Part shown: one piece after another, positions 24,518 to 32,902 of the stretch
Layout of the letters: each line of letters starts with the position of its first letter
Position numbering within the stretch: position 1 is the first letter of the stretch
Assembly: GCA_002789915.1 (NCBI GenBank)
Contig: PFUD01000082.1
Span: 1 to 42,166 of the forward strand
Source of the DNA: Comamonadaceae bacterium CG_4_9_14_3_um_filter_60_33
GTDB taxonomy: Bacteria > Pseudomonadota > Gammaproteobacteria > Burkholderiales > Burkholderiaceae_C
DNA: 42,166 nucleotides
Direction: 5' to 3'
The notes under the pieces: generated by a model
What the model saw: the letters and a program-made list of their open reading frames with translations, nothing else
Told to the model about the DNA's origin: nothing
Databases searched by the model: none
Position numbers and translations under genes: made by a program

Positions 24518-26215
24518 ATGCGTATCCTGCTTCTTACCCACGCCTTCAACAGCCTGACCCAGCGCCTGGGCGCCGAACTGCGCCAGCGCGGCCACTTGGT
24601 GTCGGTTGAATTTGACATCAGCGACTCGGTGACCGAAGAGGCCGCCAGCTTGTTTGCGCCGGATTTGATCGTGGCACCTTACCTGCGCCGCGCCATTCCT
24701 GAGTCGGTCTGGCAGCACACGGTGTGCCTGATCGTCCACCCCGGCCTGGAGGGCGACCGCGGGCCGTCGGCGCTGGACTGGGCCATCATGAATCAGCGCA
24801 CCGCATGGGGCGTGACCGTGTTGCAAGCTGAAAGCGAGATGGACGCCGGGCCGGTCTGGGCCAGCGCCAACTTTGCCATGCGTGCCGCCAGTAAGGCCAG
24901 CCTGTACCGTAATGAGACGACGCAAGCTGCCACAGCTGCCGTGTTGCAGGCGGTAGAACACTTTACCGCTGGCAATTTTGTGCCGCAGCGCAAATCAAGC
25001 AGCCAGTGGCAGCCGCTGATCAAACAAGCCGACCGCGTCATCAACTGGCAACGGGATGACACCGCGTCGGTGCTGCGCAAAATCAATGCAGCGGACGGGT
25101 TTCCTGGCGTGGCTGACACGCTGTTTGATCAGCCCTGTCACCTGTTCGATGCCTGGCCTGAAGCCACTTTGCGCGGTGCCCCCGGCGTGGTAATCGCCCA
25201 ACGCGAAACCGCCCTGCTGCGCGCCACCGTCGATGGCGCAGTGTGGCTGGGCCATGTCAAGCGCACGGGCAGCATCAAGCTGCCCGCAACTCTGGCTTTT
25301 GCACAAGAAGCAGCCACCGTGCCACACGCCCCGCTGCCAGACTGGTGGCGCGCGCCAGCACCAACCTGGCAAGACATTGCCTACGAAGAAGCCGGCGATG
25401 TGGGTTATTTGCATTTCGAGTTCTACAACGGCGCCATGTCCACACGCCAATGCGAGCGCTTGCGCACTGCCCTGCTCTGGGCCCAGCAGCGCCCCACGCG
25501 CGTGCTGGTGTTGCTGGGTGGGCATGACTTTTGGTCCAACGGCATCCATCTGAACGTGATCGAAGCTGCCAGCCTGAATGGCGGTTCTGCGGCGGATGAA
25601 TCCTGGCGCAACATCAACGCCATGAACGACCTGGCGCTGGCGTTCATCACCACCACGCAGCAAATCACGGTGGCAGCCATTGGTGGCAACACTGGGGCGG
25701 GCGGCTGCTTTTTGGCGCGCGCGGCCGACCAGGTGTGGGTGCGCGACGGCGTCATGCTCAACCCGCATTACAAAAACATGGGCAACCTGTACGGCTCGGA
25801 ATACTGGACCTACCTGCTGCCGCGCCGCGTTGGGCCAGAAGCGGCGCAAGCCATCATGCACAACCGCCAACCGCTCACGGCGCAGGGTGCGCTGCAAATT
25901 GGTCTGACCGATGCCTGCCTGAGCGGTGACGTAGCGGCCTTTCGCGCCGAGATCGCAAGCATGGCAACCCGGTTGGCAAATGCCCCCGCCTTGCCCGAGC
26001 AACTGGCCGCCAAAGCCGAAGCCCGCGCCAGCGACGAGGCGGCCAAACCACTGTCCGCTTACCGAGATGAGGAGATGGCCCACATGCACCGCAATTTTTA
26101 CGGCTTCGATTCCAGCTACCACATTGCACGGCACCACTTTGTACAAAAGTCGCTTGCCTCCTGGACGCCACGCCACCTGGCGCTGCACCGTGAACTGGGT
26201 TGGAAACTGCCATGA
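24518..26215 (+). CDS. hypX: HypX/HoxX, CO-ligand supply under aerobic conditions
   Basis: HypX makes the active-site CO from formyl-tetrahydrofolate in aerobic H2 oxidisers. The 565-residue chain has an N-terminal formyltransferase-like half (VCLIVHPGLEGDRGPSALDWAI, then VTVLQAESEMDAGPVWA). The C-terminal enoyl-CoA-hydratase-like half has VLVLLGGHDFWSNGIHLN and IGGNTGAGGCFLARAADQVW. It starts 12 nt after hypE and overlaps hoxA by ATGA. Its presence implies that the hydrogenase is assembled when O2 is present. Confidence 0.95.
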   Translation: MRILLLTHAFNSLTQRLGAELRQRGHLVSVEFDISDSVTEEAASLFAPDLIVAPYLRRAIPESVWQHTVCLIVHPGLEGDRGPSALDWAIMNQRTAWGVTVLQAESEMDAGPVWASANFAMRAASKASLYRNETTQAATAAVLQAVEHFTAGNFVPQRKSSSQWQPLIKQADRVINWQRDDTASVLRKINAADGFPGVADTLFDQPCHLFDAWPEATLRGAPGVVIAQRETALLRATVDGAVWLGHVKRTGSIKLPATLAFAQEAATVPHAPLPDWWRAPAPTWQDIAYEEAGDVGYLHFEFYNGAMSTRQCERLRTALLWAQQRPTRVLVLLGGHDFWSNGIHLNVIEAASLNGGSAADESWRNINAMNDLALAFITTTQQITVAAIGGNTGAGGCFLARAADQVWVRDGVMLNPHYKNMGNLYGSEYWTYLLPRRVGPEAAQAIMHNRQPLTAQGALQIGLTDACLSGDVAAFRAEIASMATRLANAPALPEQLAAKAEARASDEAAKPLSAYRDEEMAHMHRNFYGFDSSYHIARHHFVQKSLASWTPRHLALHRELGWKLP

Positions 26216-27675
26216 GCCCAGCGCGCGCGCCCCTGTCAGTCTTGGTGGTCGATGATGAGCAGCGCTCGCTCGAAACACTCAAACGCACGCTGGACGAATA
26301 TTTCACGGTCTTCACCGCCAATTCAGCGGAGGAAGGCATGGCCGTGATGCACAACGAAGCGGTGCAAATTGTGGTGTCCGACCAGCGCATGCCCGGCACC
26401 TCGGGGGTGGCGTTTTTGCGTGCCGTGCGCGACCAGTGGCCTGACACGGTGCGGCTGATTTTGTCGGGCTACACCGAGGCCGAAGACATCATCACCGGCA
26501 TCAATGAGGCTGGCATCTGGCAGTACTTGCTCAAGCCCTGGCACCCCGACCAGTTGCTGCTCACGCTGCAAGGCGCGGGCGAGCTTTGGCGCCTGCAACA
26601 AGAAAACCAGCGCCTCACGCTGGAGCTACGCACCCACCCCGACAGCTTGGCGCTGCGCGTGGCCGGGCTACGCCAACAAGCCAAGGCACTGGCCGGTTTT
26701 GACAAACTGCTGCGCACCCCCAGTAGCCCACTCAATGCGGTGTGCACATTGGCACAGCGTATTGCCGGGCATGATCTGTCGGTGCTCATCACGGGCGAAT
26801 CAGGTACCGGCAAAGAGCTGCTGGCGCGCGCCATGCATTACGCCAGCGCCCGTGCCGAGCAGCCTTTTGTGGTGGAAAACTGCGGTGCCCTGCCCGACAC
26901 GCTGCTTGAGAGCGAGCTGTTTGGCCACAAGCGCGGAGCCTTTACCGGAGCCACCGATGCGCACATCGGCTTGTTTCAGCAGGCTGATGGCGGCACGCTG
27001 TTTCTGGATGAAATTGGCGAGACCTCGTCTGCCTTTCAGGTCAAGCTGCTGCGCGCGCTGCAAGAGGGCGAGATTCGCCCGCTGGGCAGTGCGCGCCCGG
27101 TGGCGGTCGATGTGCGCCTGATTGCCGCCACCAACCGCAACCTCGAAGACGACGTGGCCAGCGGCCGCTTTCGCGAAGACCTGTACTACCGCGTGGCCGG
27201 CATCACACTGTATTTGCCCGCGCTACGCGAGCGCTCCCAAGACATCCCGCTGCTGGTGGCTGACCTTTTGAAAAAATCCCCCTTGATCGGGCGCAGCCTC
27301 TCAGATGAGGCAATGGTCCTGCTGATAAGCCACAGTTGGCCGGGCAATGTGCGCGAGCTGCAAAACGAGATTCGTCGCGCCATGGCGATCAGTGACGGTG
27401 CTGTGCTGGGTGTCGAACTGCTGTCGCCGCGCTTGCTGCGGGCAGCGCTTACGGCACAAAGCACCCACCCTGCCAGCGAGACCAGCGAAGCCTCAAAAGA
27501 TACCTTTGCCGACAGCTCAGGCCAGCTTAAACACCACCTCGAGCGTTTCGAGGCACAGCTAATTCGAGATGCCATGCTGCGCCACAAGTCCAACAAGACC
27601 CATGTCGCCGAAGAACTCGGCTTGACCCGCGTGGGTTTGCGCATGAAGCTGATACGGCTGGGTTTGGTCAGCTAA
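26212..27675 (+). CDS. hoxA: NtrC-family response regulator HoxA/HupR
   Basis: This sigma-54-dependent activator of hydrogenase transcription has a receiver domain (5-120, phospho-acceptor Asp57 in VVSDQRMPG). The AAA+ domain has Walker A GESGTGKE (195-202), the sigma-54 loop GAFTGA (242-247) and LFLDEIGE. The Fis-type helix-turn-helix is at the C-terminus (HVAEELGLTRVGLRMKLIRLGL). In Cupriavidus the unphosphorylated form of HoxA is active and HoxJ silences it; whether this holds here is inferred. ATG 26212 overlaps the hypX stop. The gene ends convergently with the GGDEF-EAL gene, their stop codons overlapping. Confidence 0.95.
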   Translation: MSPARAPLSVLVVDDEQRSLETLKRTLDEYFTVFTANSAEEGMAVMHNEAVQIVVSDQRMPGTSGVAFLRAVRDQWPDTVRLILSGYTEAEDIITGINEAGIWQYLLKPWHPDQLLLTLQGAGELWRLQQENQRLTLELRTHPDSLALRVAGLRQQAKALAGFDKLLRTPSSPLNAVCTLAQRIAGHDLSVLITGESGTGKELLARAMHYASARAEQPFVVENCGALPDTLLESELFGHKRGAFTGATDAHIGLFQQADGGTLFLDEIGETSSAFQVKLLRALQEGEIRPLGSARPVAVDVRLIAATNRNLEDDVASGRFREDLYYRVAGITLYLPALRERSQDIPLLVADLLKKSPLIGRSLSDEAMVLLISHSWPGNVRELQNEIRRAMAISDGAVLGVELLSPRLLRAALTAQSTHPASETSEASKDTFADSSGQLKHHLERFEAQLIRDAMLRHKSNKTHVAEELGLTRVGLRMKLIRLGLVS

Positions 27676-30497
27676 GGACGGAGCCTATCGGCAAGACCCT
27701 CAAAATCAGCGAGCGGCACCGGGCGGCTGAAAAGATAGCCCTGGTAAGAATGGCAACCCAGGTCCGCCAGGAATTCTTTTTGCGCTTGCTCTTCAACCCC
27801 TTCGGCAATCACGCCCAGGCACATGGTTTCGGCCAAGGCCATCACCATTTTTGCGATGGCCGCATCGTTGGTATCGGACAAGATATTTTTGACAAAGCCC
27901 TGGTCAATCTTGAGCTGGTCAAGAGGCAACCGTTTGAGGTAGCTCAGCGACGAGTAACCGGTGCCAAAGTCGTCGAGTGAAAAGGCCACACCCTGCCTTT
28001 TCAAAACAGTCATCTTGGCGATGGTGCCCTCCACGTCGTGGACCAACAGGCTCTCGGTCAGCTCCAGCTTGAGCCGCTTCGGGTTGGCACCAGTGCGCTC
28101 CAGAGTGGCTTGCACCTGGGCCACAAAATCGGTTTGTTGAAATTGTTTGACGCTCACGTTGACCGCCAGCGTCATATCTGCCATGGCGGGCTGCCCGGCC
28201 CAAATCGCCAACTGCTCGCAAGCGGTCTCCAACACCCATTGCCCCAGGGGCAGAATCAGGCCGGTTTCTTCGGCCAGCGGAATGAAGTCGGCGGGCGACA
28301 CCAGGCCATGCTGCGGGTGCTGCCAGCGCACCAGCACTTCTGCGCCTGTCAAGCGGCCAGCATCCACCACTTGCGCTTGATAAAACAGCACGAACTGGCG
28401 TTGCACCAGCGCATGGCGCAGATCGTTTTCCAGCGTCGCACGGGCAGACACCACCACCTGCATCTGGTTGTCAAAAAAGCGCAGCAGGTTGCGCCCGGCC
28501 GCCTTGGCCTGGTACATGGCCAGTTCGGCCCGTTTGAGTGGTTCGTCTTTCTCGGAGTCAGTGTGGGCATCACCAAACAGGGCAATGCCAATGCTGGCGG
28601 TGATGTGCTGTTGTGCTTGGCCAAGCGTATAGCTCCGATTGATGTGCTCGCTTATCCGGTTGGCCAGGTTCTCAGCAATGGTAGAGGCTTCAACCTCGTC
28701 GCACACCAGGTCTTCGAGCATGACCACGAATTCATCTCCACCAAGCCGGGCAGCCGTGTCGCCCTCGCGCAAGCAGTCACTCACTCTCCTGGCCACGCAT
28801 TGCAGCAACGCATCGCCCTGCACATGGCCCAGGGTTTCGTTGAGGATTTTGAAATCGTCCAGGTCAATGTACAACAAAGCACCATTTTTGTGATGCCTTG
28901 AACTCGTCACCACAGCCTGCGCCAGGCGGTCCAGCAGCAAGCGGCGGTTGGGCAATTTGGTCAGCGGATCATAAAAAGCCAGGTTGAAAATTTGGTCTTC
29001 GGCGCTCTTGCTGGCGCTGATGTCGGAAAAAGTAGCCACGTAATTCGTGATCCGTCCGGCCGCGTCTTTCACTGAACTGATGCTCAACCATTCGGGGTAA
29101 ACCTCACCATTTTTGCGCCGATTCCAGATTTCGCCTTGCCACGACCCTTGCAGCGCGATGCTCTGCCACATGGCATTGTAAAAAGCCTTGTCGTGACGAC
29201 CGGATGCCAGCAGGTGCGGATTGCGCCCCACCACCTCGGCCGGGCTGTAACCTGTGATTTGGCTGAACGCCTGGTTCACCCGCAGGATCAGGCACTGCGC
29301 ATCTGTGATGGCCATGCCTTGCCGCGACTCGAGCGCGGTGGCGGCAATGCGCAACTCAGCCTCGGCATTTTTGCTTTCGGCCACCATCTTCTTGAGCACC
29401 AACTCGCGCTGATTGAGCTTGCCCAGCAAGCGGTTGAAGCCACCAATGAGCTTGCCAATTTCATCATCGCGCGCAATCGGCAAAGGCGACGGTGGCTGGT
29501 CTGAGGCCGCCAGCCGGGTCAGTGTGTGCACCGTGCTGAGCATGGGCGAAAGCTCACGCCGCAACAGCCACCAGATCAGTCCGCCACCCAACACCCCAAA
29601 CAACAACGCAGTCTGCAGCATACGCATTTGCAACGAGCGAATCGGGGCAAAAGCCTCTTCGGTGGGCAAGACCACCGCCAGCACCCAGCCTGCCGATGGA
29701 ACACCCTTGTCCGCCGCCAGTATGCTTTGCCCCAGCGGACTGATCAAGTTCGCAGTGCCCTCATACCCTTTTAAAAACCGATCCAGCGTCGGATTGATAC
29801 CTAAGGGGGGCAACTGCTCCAGCGAACGGCTTTTGTCGGTCGCTGTCACAACCAGCCGGTGTTGCGCGGCCACCAGCACATAGCCGCCACTGTCACCATA
29901 GCGTTGAGACACATGGTCATCCAGAAAGTTGGATTGAGCCAGGTTGGTCAGACCGGCCAACACCCCAATCACCTCACCCGTAGGACCCGCAATAGGCACC
30001 ATGATGCGAAATTCGGGGACCTTTTTGAGGTTGGAAAAATGGGGCTTTCCAATCATCACCTTGCCCTTGATGGCCCCCTTGAAGTCATCGCGATCGGCGT
30101 GATTTTTGCCTAAATGACCACCGTTTAAAGGCAACTCCGCAATGGCCAGACCATCCGCCTGAAACACAAGGACGCTATCGTTGAACAAAGATAAAAACAC
30201 ACGCCGCTGCTGCAAATGGTTCTGCAGCGCAGGCAAGTCAGCCAGCATGGACGGCTTGATGTCGGTGGCCACGCGCTGCAGCGCCTGGATACGGTTGCTG
30301 ATGTCGCTGTCGATGTTGGCAGCCACCTGGATGGCGGTAGAAAACTGCTGTTTGCCAATATTCCTTTGCAAATCGACACGGAGCGTAACGCTAAGGTAAG
30401 TCGCAAACCCGGCAATGCACAACAGCATCACCACCAATATGAGAACTGTGATTCTGGTTTTGAGCGACTGAGCGCGTAATAAATCAAGCTTAAGCAT
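27672..30497 (-). CDS. membrane sensor GGDEF-EAL protein (c-di-GMP turnover)
   Basis: This 941-residue inner-membrane protein is predicted to make and/or break c-di-GMP. It has an N-terminal membrane helix (about 15-40), a periplasmic Cache-like sensor region (about 45-285), a second helix (295-312), a HAMP-like segment, and a PAS domain (about 385-495). The GGDEF domain has an intact LGGDEF (585-590) and an RxxD inhibitory site at 577-580. The EAL domain follows with EVLVRWQHP and LDDFGTGYSSLSYLK. Both catalytic domains look functional. It sits on the opposite strand between hoxA and the hupK-hoxBCJ genes, which are adjacent in related loci. Confidence 0.92.
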   Translation of the reverse strand: MLKLDLLRAQSLKTRITVLILVVMLLCIAGFATYLSVTLRVDLQRNIGKQQFSTAIQVAANIDSDISNRIQALQRVATDIKPSMLADLPALQNHLQQRRVFLSLFNDSVLVFQADGLAIAELPLNGGHLGKNHADRDDFKGAIKGKVMIGKPHFSNLKKVPEFRIMVPIAGPTGEVIGVLAGLTNLAQSNFLDDHVSQRYGDSGGYVLVAAQHRLVVTATDKSRSLEQLPPLGINPTLDRFLKGYEGTANLISPLGQSILAADKGVPSAGWVLAVVLPTEEAFAPIRSLQMRMLQTALLFGVLGGGLIWWLLRRELSPMLSTVHTLTRLAASDQPPSPLPIARDDEIGKLIGGFNRLLGKLNQRELVLKKMVAESKNAEAELRIAATALESRQGMAITDAQCLILRVNQAFSQITGYSPAEVVGRNPHLLASGRHDKAFYNAMWQSIALQGSWQGEIWNRRKNGEVYPEWLSISSVKDAAGRITNYVATFSDISASKSAEDQIFNLAFYDPLTKLPNRRLLLDRLAQAVVTSSRHHKNGALLYIDLDDFKILNETLGHVQGDALLQCVARRVSDCLREGDTAARLGGDEFVVMLEDLVCDEVEASTIAENLANRISEHINRSYTLGQAQQHITASIGIALFGDAHTDSEKDEPLKRAELAMYQAKAAGRNLLRFFDNQMQVVVSARATLENDLRHALVQRQFVLFYQAQVVDAGRLTGAEVLVRWQHPQHGLVSPADFIPLAEETGLILPLGQWVLETACEQLAIWAGQPAMADMTLAVNVSVKQFQQTDFVAQVQATLERTGANPKRLKLELTESLLVHDVEGTIAKMTVLKRQGVAFSLDDFGTGYSSLSYLKRLPLDQLKIDQGFVKNILSDTNDAAIAKMVMALAETMCLGVIAEGVEEQAQKEFLADLGCHSYQGYLFSRPVPLADFEGLADRLRP

Positions 30498-30558
30498 GGT
30501 GTTTGATATCTGTTAACCTGATTTAGGAGCAGAGTTTAAGCGCAGTCAGGGTTTCATC

Positions 30559-31875
30559 GTGCCGCGCCATAAAATTCAGCCGACTATTTCAAACCGCCTC
30601 ATATCTGTGCCCCACCCCAGCCTTGCCAACACGTCACCCTGGAACGCCATTGCTGGCCAATACCAGCTTCGCCCCGGCACCCAGCCCGGCGTGCTGGGCC
30701 AACGCCCGGTGCTGGGTGATGGTCGGCTTGGGCAATTGCTGCAAGGCCAGCGCGGCGATGCCGTGGTGCGCAACCTAGGCATTATCTTTACGCTGTGTGC
30801 CCATGCCCATCGGCGTGCAGCGACCATGGCCCTGGCTGCTGCTCAGGGCGAAAAACCAATCGACGATGTGGTCAGCCCACCGGCTGCCCTGTGGCTGGAA
30901 ACCGCGCGTGATCACCTGCGCAGCATGGCACTGGACTGGCCACAACGCCTACCTATGACGGGGACCACGGCCAGTGCGCCGCCTGATCTGACATGGCTAC
31001 AGGGCTGCCCGTTGCCCTTGGTTGCCAGAGGCGCGCCCGTCACGACAGCAGCGGCGTTGGACCAGTTGGGGCAATTGCGTGGCTGGCTCGAATCACACAT
31101 TCTGGGCCAGTCCATCGCCCACTGGCGGCAGGCGCATGCCGAACCACTGGCCTTGGCCGACTGGTGCCAGGCACACGCCGGGCATTTGCCACCAGCCCGT
31201 TTTTTACACGCCTGGCAGCCAATGGCCAGCCGCTTGCACATGCCAGCGCGCTGCTTGCGAGTACTGCACCTTGACCCCAGCGTGCAACAGCAGCAACTGA
31301 CTGAACTGGCGCGCGACATGGTGCACCAAAGCGGCTTTGTGCAGCAGCCCACGTGGCACGGCCAATGCGTTGAAAACGGCCCCTGGACGCGGCTGCGCCA
31401 CGGCCCGCAACCAGTCGGCATGCCGCGCAGTGCCTGGTGGCGCCTGAGCGCGCGCTGGCTGGAACTGCTGGCGCTGGCTGAAGCCGGATCAATGGCTGCT
31501 AGCGCCTCGCAAAAAGGAGTCGCCATGCCCGCCTTGATCGCCTCACCTGCCCTGCATGCCGGTGCCTGTGCTGCAAACACTGGCACTGCACCCCTGCTGG
31601 CCACCGGTGCCTTGTGGCTGGCCCCTGGTCAGGCGCTGGCGTGGTGCGAGATGGCACGCGGCCTATTGCTGCACTGGGTGCAGCTGGATGCCCAGGGCGG
31701 CGTGCTCGACTACCGCGTGCTGGCGCCCACCGAGTGGAACTTTCATCCGCAAGGCGCGCTAGCGCAAGCCGTCTCCAAACTGGCCAGCGACGACCACGCC
31801 AGCGCAACCCTGCTGGCCGCCGCGTTTGACCCCTGCGTGAGTTGCACCGTGTTTGGCGCTACAGTGACACCCTGA
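30559..31875 (+). CDS. hoxV: HupK/HoxV-like hydrogenase assembly protein
   Basis: This is a degenerate paralogue of the hydrogenase large subunit, thought to act as a scaffold or delivery protein during assembly. The 438-residue product keeps the C-terminal DPCVSC pair and the preceding LAPTEWNFHPQGAL block. The N-terminal CxxC pair is reduced to a single Cys (FTLCAHAH), so a complete Ni-Fe site cannot form. The start is uncertain: GTG 30559 is the longest option, and a GTG near 30607 is also possible. The 61-nt divergent gap to the GGDEF-EAL gene contains no clear promoter. It lies directly before hoxB. Confidence 0.8.
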   Translation: MPRHKIQPTISNRLISVPHPSLANTSPWNAIAGQYQLRPGTQPGVLGQRPVLGDGRLGQLLQGQRGDAVVRNLGIIFTLCAHAHRRAATMALAAAQGEKPIDDVVSPPAALWLETARDHLRSMALDWPQRLPMTGTTASAPPDLTWLQGCPLPLVARGAPVTTAAALDQLGQLRGWLESHILGQSIAHWRQAHAEPLALADWCQAHAGHLPPARFLHAWQPMASRLHMPARCLRVLHLDPSVQQQQLTELARDMVHQSGFVQQPTWHGQCVENGPWTRLRHGPQPVGMPRSAWWRLSARWLELLALAEAGSMAASASQKGVAMPALIASPALHAGACAANTGTAPLLATGALWLAPGQALAWCEMARGLLLHWVQLDAQGGVLDYRVLAPTEWNFHPQGALAQAVSKLASDDHASATLLAAAFDPCVSCTVFGATVTP

Positions 31876-31886
31876 AAGGGCAAGGT

Positions 31887-32888
31887 ATGAGCTTCAACGT
31901 GTTATGGCTTCAATCGGGCGGCTGCGGCGGCTGTAGCATGTCGCTGCTGTGCGCCGACACAGCAGATTTTCCAGCGCTGCTCAAAGACGGCGGCATCAAT
32001 CTGCTGTGGCATCCCAGCCTGTCGCTGGACAACCAACAAGACCTGCTCGGCCTGTTGCAAGACGTTTTAGGCGGGCACACGCGCATTGACGCGCTGTGCA
32101 TCGAAGGTGCCGTGCTGCGCGGCCCCAACCGCAGCGGGCGCTTTCACCTGCTGGCCGGCACTGATCTGCCCATGATGCGCTGGATCACACAACTCGCAGC
32201 TGTCGCCACCCATGTGCTGGCCGTGGGCAGCTGCGCCGCCTGGGGTGGCATCAGCGCCAGCGGCAGCAACCCTACCGACGCCTGCGGCTTGCAATATGAA
32301 GACGAGCAAATGGGCGGTCTGCTCGGTGCCAATTTTTGCGCTCAGGGTGGCCTGCCGGTGATCAACGTGGCCGGCTGCCCAACGCACCCCGGCTGGGTCA
32401 TCGACACGCTGATGCTGCTGGCCGCCGGGCAATTTGACGCGCAAGACCTTGACCCCTTGGGGCGGCCGCGCTTTTATGCCGACCAACTGGTGCATCATGG
32501 CTGCCCGCGCAATGAGTATTACGAATACAAGGCCAGCGCAGCCCAGCCCACCGACTTGGGCTGCCTGATGGAAAACATGGGCTGCAAAGGCACCCAGGCA
32601 CACGCCGACTGCAACACCCGGCTCTGGAACGGCGACGGCAGTTGCCTGCGCGGCGGCTTTGCCTGCATCAACTGCACTGCGCCTGGTTTTCAGAGCCCGG
32701 GCCATGCCTTTGACCGCACGCCTAAATTAGCCGGCATCCCTGTGGGCCTGCCCACCGACATGCCCAAAGCCTGGTTTGTGGCGCTGGCATCGTTGTCCAA
32801 AAGCGCCACGCCCAAACGCGTCAAAGTGAACTCGCGCAGCGACCATGTGGTGCTGCCACCCGCCTCGCGCAGCACGCGGCTGCGCTAA
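31887..32888 (+). CDS. hoxB: regulatory (H2-sensing) hydrogenase small subunit HoxB/HupU
   Basis: This is the electron-transfer subunit of the cytoplasmic H2 sensor. The 333-residue protein has Fe-S ligands in SGGCGGCSMSL, VGSCAAWGG, AGCPTHPGW, GCKGTQAHADC and GGFACINC. It lacks a Tat signal and any C-terminal membrane helix, which separates it from HybO and fits a soluble sensor. AAGG precedes ATG 31887. It is followed 14 nt later by hoxC. Confidence 0.94.
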   Translation: MSFNVLWLQSGGCGGCSMSLLCADTADFPALLKDGGINLLWHPSLSLDNQQDLLGLLQDVLGGHTRIDALCIEGAVLRGPNRSGRFHLLAGTDLPMMRWITQLAAVATHVLAVGSCAAWGGISASGSNPTDACGLQYEDEQMGGLLGANFCAQGGLPVINVAGCPTHPGWVIDTLMLLAAGQFDAQDLDPLGRPRFYADQLVHHGCPRNEYYEYKASAAQPTDLGCLMENMGCKGTQAHADCNTRLWNGDGSCLRGGFACINCTAPGFQSPGHAFDRTPKLAGIPVGLPTDMPKAWFVALASLSKSATPKRVKVNSRSDHVVLPPASRSTRLR

Positions 32889-32902
32889 ATGAAAGTTTCA
32901 GC

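Noticed and set aside
28038-28901. 287-codon open frame on the plus strand opposite the GGDEF-EAL gene
   Set aside because: Antisense shadow; the minus-strand protein has intact GGDEF and EAL motifs.
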